Origin: Streptomyces sp. NRRL S-340
GTDB taxonomy: Bacteria > Actinomycetota > Actinomycetes > Streptomycetales > Streptomycetaceae
DNA: 64,000 bases
Assembly (NCBI RefSeq): GCF_000720185.1
Contig: NZ_JOIY01000003.1
Span: 1 to 64,000 of the forward strand
Direction of reading: 5' to 3'
Shown: positions 61,371 through 64,000 of the stretch, piece after piece
How the letters are laid out: each line of letters starts with the position of its first letter
Position numbering within the stretch: position 1 is the first letter of the stretch
Translations under genes and position numbers: made by a program
Notes under the pieces: generated by a model
The model's input: only the letters and a program-made list of their open reading frames with translations
Database searches by the model: none
Told to the model about the DNA's origin: nothing

Positions 61371-61835
61371 CTACGCGTCGAGCGGGCGGGCCGCGTCCGG
61401 GCGGGCGGTGTGGTCGGGGTGGCCTCGCGTGCGGCGATTCTCCTTCAGCTCCGCCTCGTACAAGTGGGGCTTGCCCGCCACCAGCTCCCGCCGCGCCTGT
61501 GCCTCGACGTCCTTGAACGGCTGGTAGTAGGTGGCGTCGTAGGCCTCGATGATCTGGAACGTCCAGTGTCCGGGGATGACGTTGCGGCCCAGGATGTCCC
61601 GCTCCACCCGCTCCGCCCATCCGTGCTGGCCGGACTCCCGCAGGAGCGCCACAGCACGGTCCAGTGCGAAGTCGGCACCTCCCGTGAGCTGGTGGAAGGA
61701 GTAGAGGTGTCCGCGGGCGCGTTCGGTCGTCTCCAGCGCCTCCGACAACGCCCCCAGGGCCTGGACCAGGGTGTCCGACACACCCGGCGGGCGCCGGTGC
61801 GCACCGTCGGGGCCGTCGACGTGCTGAGTACTCAT
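61371..61835 (-). CDS. conserved hypothetical helical protein
   Basis: A 154-residue soluble protein. ATG 61835 has GGGGGAGAGG upstream. Core: VSDTLVQALGALSEALETTE, RARGHLYSFHQLTGGADFAL, DRAVALLRESGQHGWAERVE, RDILGRNVIPGHWTFQIIEA, YDATYYQPFKDVEAQARREL, VAGKPHLYEAELKENRRTRG HPDHT. Predicted all-helical. I know close relatives of this sequence in actinomycetes as uncharacterised proteins. No catalytic motif can be named. Confidence 0.75.
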   Translation of the reverse strand: MSTQHVDGPDGAHRRPPGVSDTLVQALGALSEALETTERARGHLYSFHQLTGGADFALDRAVALLRESGQHGWAERVERDILGRNVIPGHWTFQIIEAYDATYYQPFKDVEAQARRELVAGKPHLYEAELKENRRTRGHPDHTARPDAARPLDA

Positions 61836-61928
61836 ACCTGACCTCTCCCCCAGCCGGCGGACCGCCCACCAGCGGTCAGCTCCCGGGCAGGGGTATTCCA
61901 CCCGCGCGGCGGACATGTCCCGTGCACC

Positions 61929-62516
61929 GTGACGCTCTCCCTGGCCCGGATCCAGGAAGAGGCCACCGCTCCTCGCGCCGGGCCACCCGGTCCCCGCCCA
62001 CACCGCAAAGCACTCCGTCAACGCCGCCGGAGACCTCGCCCTGGTCCGTGGCCCCTCTCGGTGAGCGGGACCGCTCCGAGCAGCGACGCGGAAGAGATCC
62101 GCTTCCGTGAACAGTTCTCCGGGCCGCCCGCCGGGAGCCGCCGGGACACCGCGGAGGCCGGCCTGTGGGGCATGGGCGCGATTGCGCCGACGGTGCTGAT
62201 GGCGGTGTTCGGGGGACGGCAGACGGCCTTGACCGCAGTTGTGGCGGAGACTCTGCTCGTAGGACTGGTCCTCCTGCTGAACCACCTCCGGCGAGACGTC
62301 CACCACGAGCTCGTCGCCAACGGGCACGGCCCCGGCATCGGCCATGGCAGGCATTCCGCTCACGTGCCCCGGAAAGACATCGAGTGCGCGGGCGTCTTAC
62401 GCGGGGCGCGCGGAACGACAGTCTTCGAGTCCTGGTTACGGTCCGGCATTTACGGCGAGGTAGTGAGCGGATCACCTCCCGTGGCCTACTCCGGTGGCGA
62501 GGACGGGAGCCGGTGA
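61929..62516 (+). CDS. possible membrane protein
   Basis: A plus-strand frame of 195 codons from GTG 61929. The first 45 residues are Arg/Pro-rich and doubtful. The part from about residue 50 is more protein-like: SSDAEEIRFREQFSGPPAGS, LWGMGAIAPTVLMAVFGGRQ, TALTAVVAETLL VGLVLLLN with two hydrophobic helices, then a charged HLRRDVHHELVANGHGPG. True start and reality uncertain. It ends at 62516, one base from the end of the convergent gene. Confidence 0.35.
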   Translation: MTLSLARIQEEATAPRAGPPGPRPHRKALRQRRRRPRPGPWPLSVSGTAPSSDAEEIRFREQFSGPPAGSRRDTAEAGLWGMGAIAPTVLMAVFGGRQTALTAVVAETLLVGLVLLLNHLRRDVHHELVANGHGPGIGHGRHSAHVPRKDIECAGVLRGARGTTVFESWLRSGIYGEVVSGSPPVAYSGGEDGSR

Positions 62517-63089
62517 TCAGGCCCCTGCCTCGGCTTCGGGCCCCTTGCTGAGGAACTGCTTCGCGGCCTCAACCGCTTCCCTTTCGAGTTCCTCGACGGA
62601 GACTCCCCAGCCCTCGTCCCAGCCGTCCAGGCTCAGCGCGCAGTGGACGAGGGGTTCCAGTTCTGTGGGGTAGCCGAGGTCGTAGGCGATGTCTGCCCAG
62701 ATGTGGTGGGTGCCGACGGCGGGATCCAGGGATCCGTCGGCGATCTGACCGGCGACCCAGTAGGCCATGGCCCACTTCGCGGCCCGGGGGTCAGCGGGCG
62801 GGTGGAAGAGCAGGCCCAACTCGTCGAGCACCTGGTCGAAGAGTTGCGGGGCCTCGGGCTCTTCGCTCCGGAGCAGGCCGGCCAGCACGGCGAGGGAGGG
62901 ACTCCGGACCCCGGCGATCAGCGCGTCCGGCCCGGCCTGGATCAGCCGGTCGGACCCGACGTGCCTGCCGAATGCCCTCTCCCGAGCGATGTGGCTGAGT
63001 TGTTTCAGAGCGTCGTCGTGGGTCATCGCATTCTTCTCGATCGACATCTGGGAGAAGGAGACTCGCAGATGTCCAGCCGGTGCTGCCAT
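62517..63089 (-). CDS. conserved hypothetical protein
   Basis: A 190-residue acidic soluble protein. ATG 63089 follows GAAGGAACTCG; an internal ATG (residue 22) is the alternative. Core: MTHDDALKQLSHIARERAFG, ALIAGVRSPSLAVLAGLLRS, EEPEAPQLFDQVLDELGLLF, KWAMAYWVAGQIADGSLDPA, GTHHIWADIAYDLGYPTELE, PLVHCALSLDGWDEGWGVSV. Repeated helical features and the GT-HHIW block are distinctive but unrecognised. Good codon bias supports a real gene. Confidence 0.7.
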   Translation of the reverse strand: MAAPAGHLRVSFSQMSIEKNAMTHDDALKQLSHIARERAFGRHVGSDRLIQAGPDALIAGVRSPSLAVLAGLLRSEEPEAPQLFDQVLDELGLLFHPPADPRAAKWAMAYWVAGQIADGSLDPAVGTHHIWADIAYDLGYPTELEPLVHCALSLDGWDEGWGVSVEELEREAVEAAKQFLSKGPEAEAGA

Positions 63090-63885
63090 CGAGTTCCTTC
63101 TGTCCGTTCGGTGCTCAGGACGGGGGAACCCGGTTTCTCAGGAGGGAGGCCTGCACGGCCGGACACCTGGCGCTTGAACCTGAAGCCGCCGGGCACGTCC
63201 TACGGGCAAGGTGTTCACGGTCCAGCGACTGTGCGAGCCCGGTACTCCCTGTGCCCTCGGTGTGCCGCCGGCGATCCGCTTGCAGCGGTGGCGGCGGTCA
63301 GCGCACCGGCCGTGACCGAAGCGACGTCGGCGCCGAGGATCCGGTGGACGCGCCGTCTCGGCTTCGCCGGGCGGGTCTGAGTCTCCCTCCGTGGCTACGA
63401 AGCCGTTGAAGCTGGGAGGAACCTACTGGTCAACGCGCCCAGCGCCGACAGGGGTTCGCGGGTCACGAGCGGATTGCACTCGTGATGTGGGCTGCCCGCT
63501 TTGGCCGTACGTCCCACGGTGCGGACGTCGCTTGACGCGGCACTTCCCCCGCTGGCAGCCTCCCTGCCCATGAGACTGCCCGCCGATCGTCGACGTGCGC
63601 GCGCCACGCTCGTGGAGCGGCGGCACGTCGACCTGTGCCGCCAGTCCAGCGCCCTCTGTCGCTGAGCCCACAGAGCTTCTCTCTCCCCGGGGAACCACGG
63701 CTAGCAGCCTCCGAACAGCCCCTGGGGATCCGAGATCCCCGCTCACGGGGGCTGTTTCGCACGCCCCTTCCGCGTCCCTCGTGCGTGCGCGGTCGCGTGA
63801 CCGCCGACACCGTGAGGTGTGCGAGGTGGTGTGCCGTCCGCTGATCCGCGTCCCGCCACGAGGGCCGCCCGAGCAAGGATGACTC
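63090..63885. other. long interval without a supported gene
   Basis: Frames on both strands are Arg/Pro/Ser-rich and I see no motif. It ends in the promoter and leader of the Tat-exported protein, and contains the compound hairpin listed next. Confidence 0.4.
63714..63756 (+). terminator. compound stem-loop (terminator or attenuator)
   Basis: Outer arms AACAGCCCC (63714-63722) / GGGGCTGTT (63748-63756) enclose GGGGATC (63724-63730) / GATCCCC (63734-63740), followed by a T. It lies 130 bases before the Tat-exported gene and could act as a 5' leader structure or end an upstream transcript. Confidence 0.5.
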
Positions 63886-64000
63886 ATGCCCGACATATCA
63901 CATGTTTCCCGTCGCGCCTTCGGCGGTCTGGTGGGTGGCGGTGCGCTCACCGCCGTCGCCGGTCCCGCCGCCGCGGCGTCGTCCCCGGCCGCGCGTGACG
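63886..64000 (+). CDS. Tat-exported protein, N-terminal part (runs off window)
   Basis: ATG 63886 follows AAGGATGAC. The first 38 residues, MPDISHVSRRAFGGLVGGGA then LTAVAGPAAAASSPAARD, contain the twin-arginine motif S-R-R-A-F followed by a moderately hydrophobic Gly-rich core and an AxA site, a classic Tat signal peptide. The mature enzyme lies beyond the window, so its function cannot be said. Confidence 0.8.
   Translation, partial: MPDISHVSRRAFGGLVGGGALTAVAGPAAAASSPAARD

Noticed and set aside
1..64000. tRNA or rRNA genes, or a tRNA-linked attachment site
   Set aside because: No T-loop/acceptor pattern with matching arms was noticed. A systematic scan with tRNAscan-SE would decide.

Overview
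The window is high-GC actinomycete DNA. Its Streptomyces character shows in very high third-position GC, GGAGG-type ribosome sites with many GTG starts, families typical of the genus (LLM and PPOX F420 enzymes, DUF2690, replication-relaxation, CGNR) and an isorenieratene-type carotenoid cluster. It looks like a chromosome-arm region. Intact accessory genes alternate with broken genes and at least ten remnants of insertion sequences (IS481, IS256, IS4, IS30, Tn3, IS5, IS630). I see no rRNA, tRNA, replication origin or cas gene.

Layout. 1-3.5 kb: a cut-off gene, a small secreted protein, an LLM-class oxidoreductase and transposase scraps. 3.6-6.6 kb: a partly duplicated module with two coupled membrane-anchored HTH regulators and two secreted proteins that share leader and signal peptide but have unrelated mature parts. 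6.8-11.4 kb: a PD-(D/E)XK nuclease-like gene divergent from a CGNR-type zinc-ribbon gene, then a broken helicase with helicase-associated repeats. 12-17 kb: amidase, dead IS4, and a MerR/quinone-oxidoreductase pair with a clear MerR-type promoter. 17-24.2 kb: serine recombinase, dead IS30, MarR/hydrolase/PPOX genes, dead Tn3 transposase. 24.3-30.7 kb: gene fragments, an NmrA/HxlR pair, a tiny type I-E-like CRISPR array without cas genes, a VOC protein and two IS630 remnants. 30.8-36.3 kb: secreted lectins and other exported proteins around a LuxR-type regulator, two of them sharing a 17-bp promoter motif. 36.3-47.2 kb: decayed genes mixed with intact regulator/enzyme pairs. 47.3-52.5 kb: two TetR regulators, two SDRs, an alpha/beta hydrolase and a DUF1963-like protein. 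52.6-61.2 kb: divergent crtYTU and crtIBV operons plus a dead TspO gene. 61.4-64 kb: hypothetical genes and the start of a Tat-exported protein.

Working together. Most intact enzymes sit divergent from a one-component regulator (MerR, MarR, HxlR, TetR) with a palindrome or repeat between them, so they are probably self-contained inducible detoxification or redox units. The carotenoid genes give phytoene (CrtB), lycopene (CrtI), beta-carotene (CrtY) and aromatised isorenieratene (CrtU). The expected crtE is not recognisable. A different, translationally coupled reading frame sits in its place.

Many broken genes carry single-base lesions. I cannot tell true decay from assembly indels by reading alone, but the substitution-type nonsense codons and the internal deletions argue that much of the decay is real.
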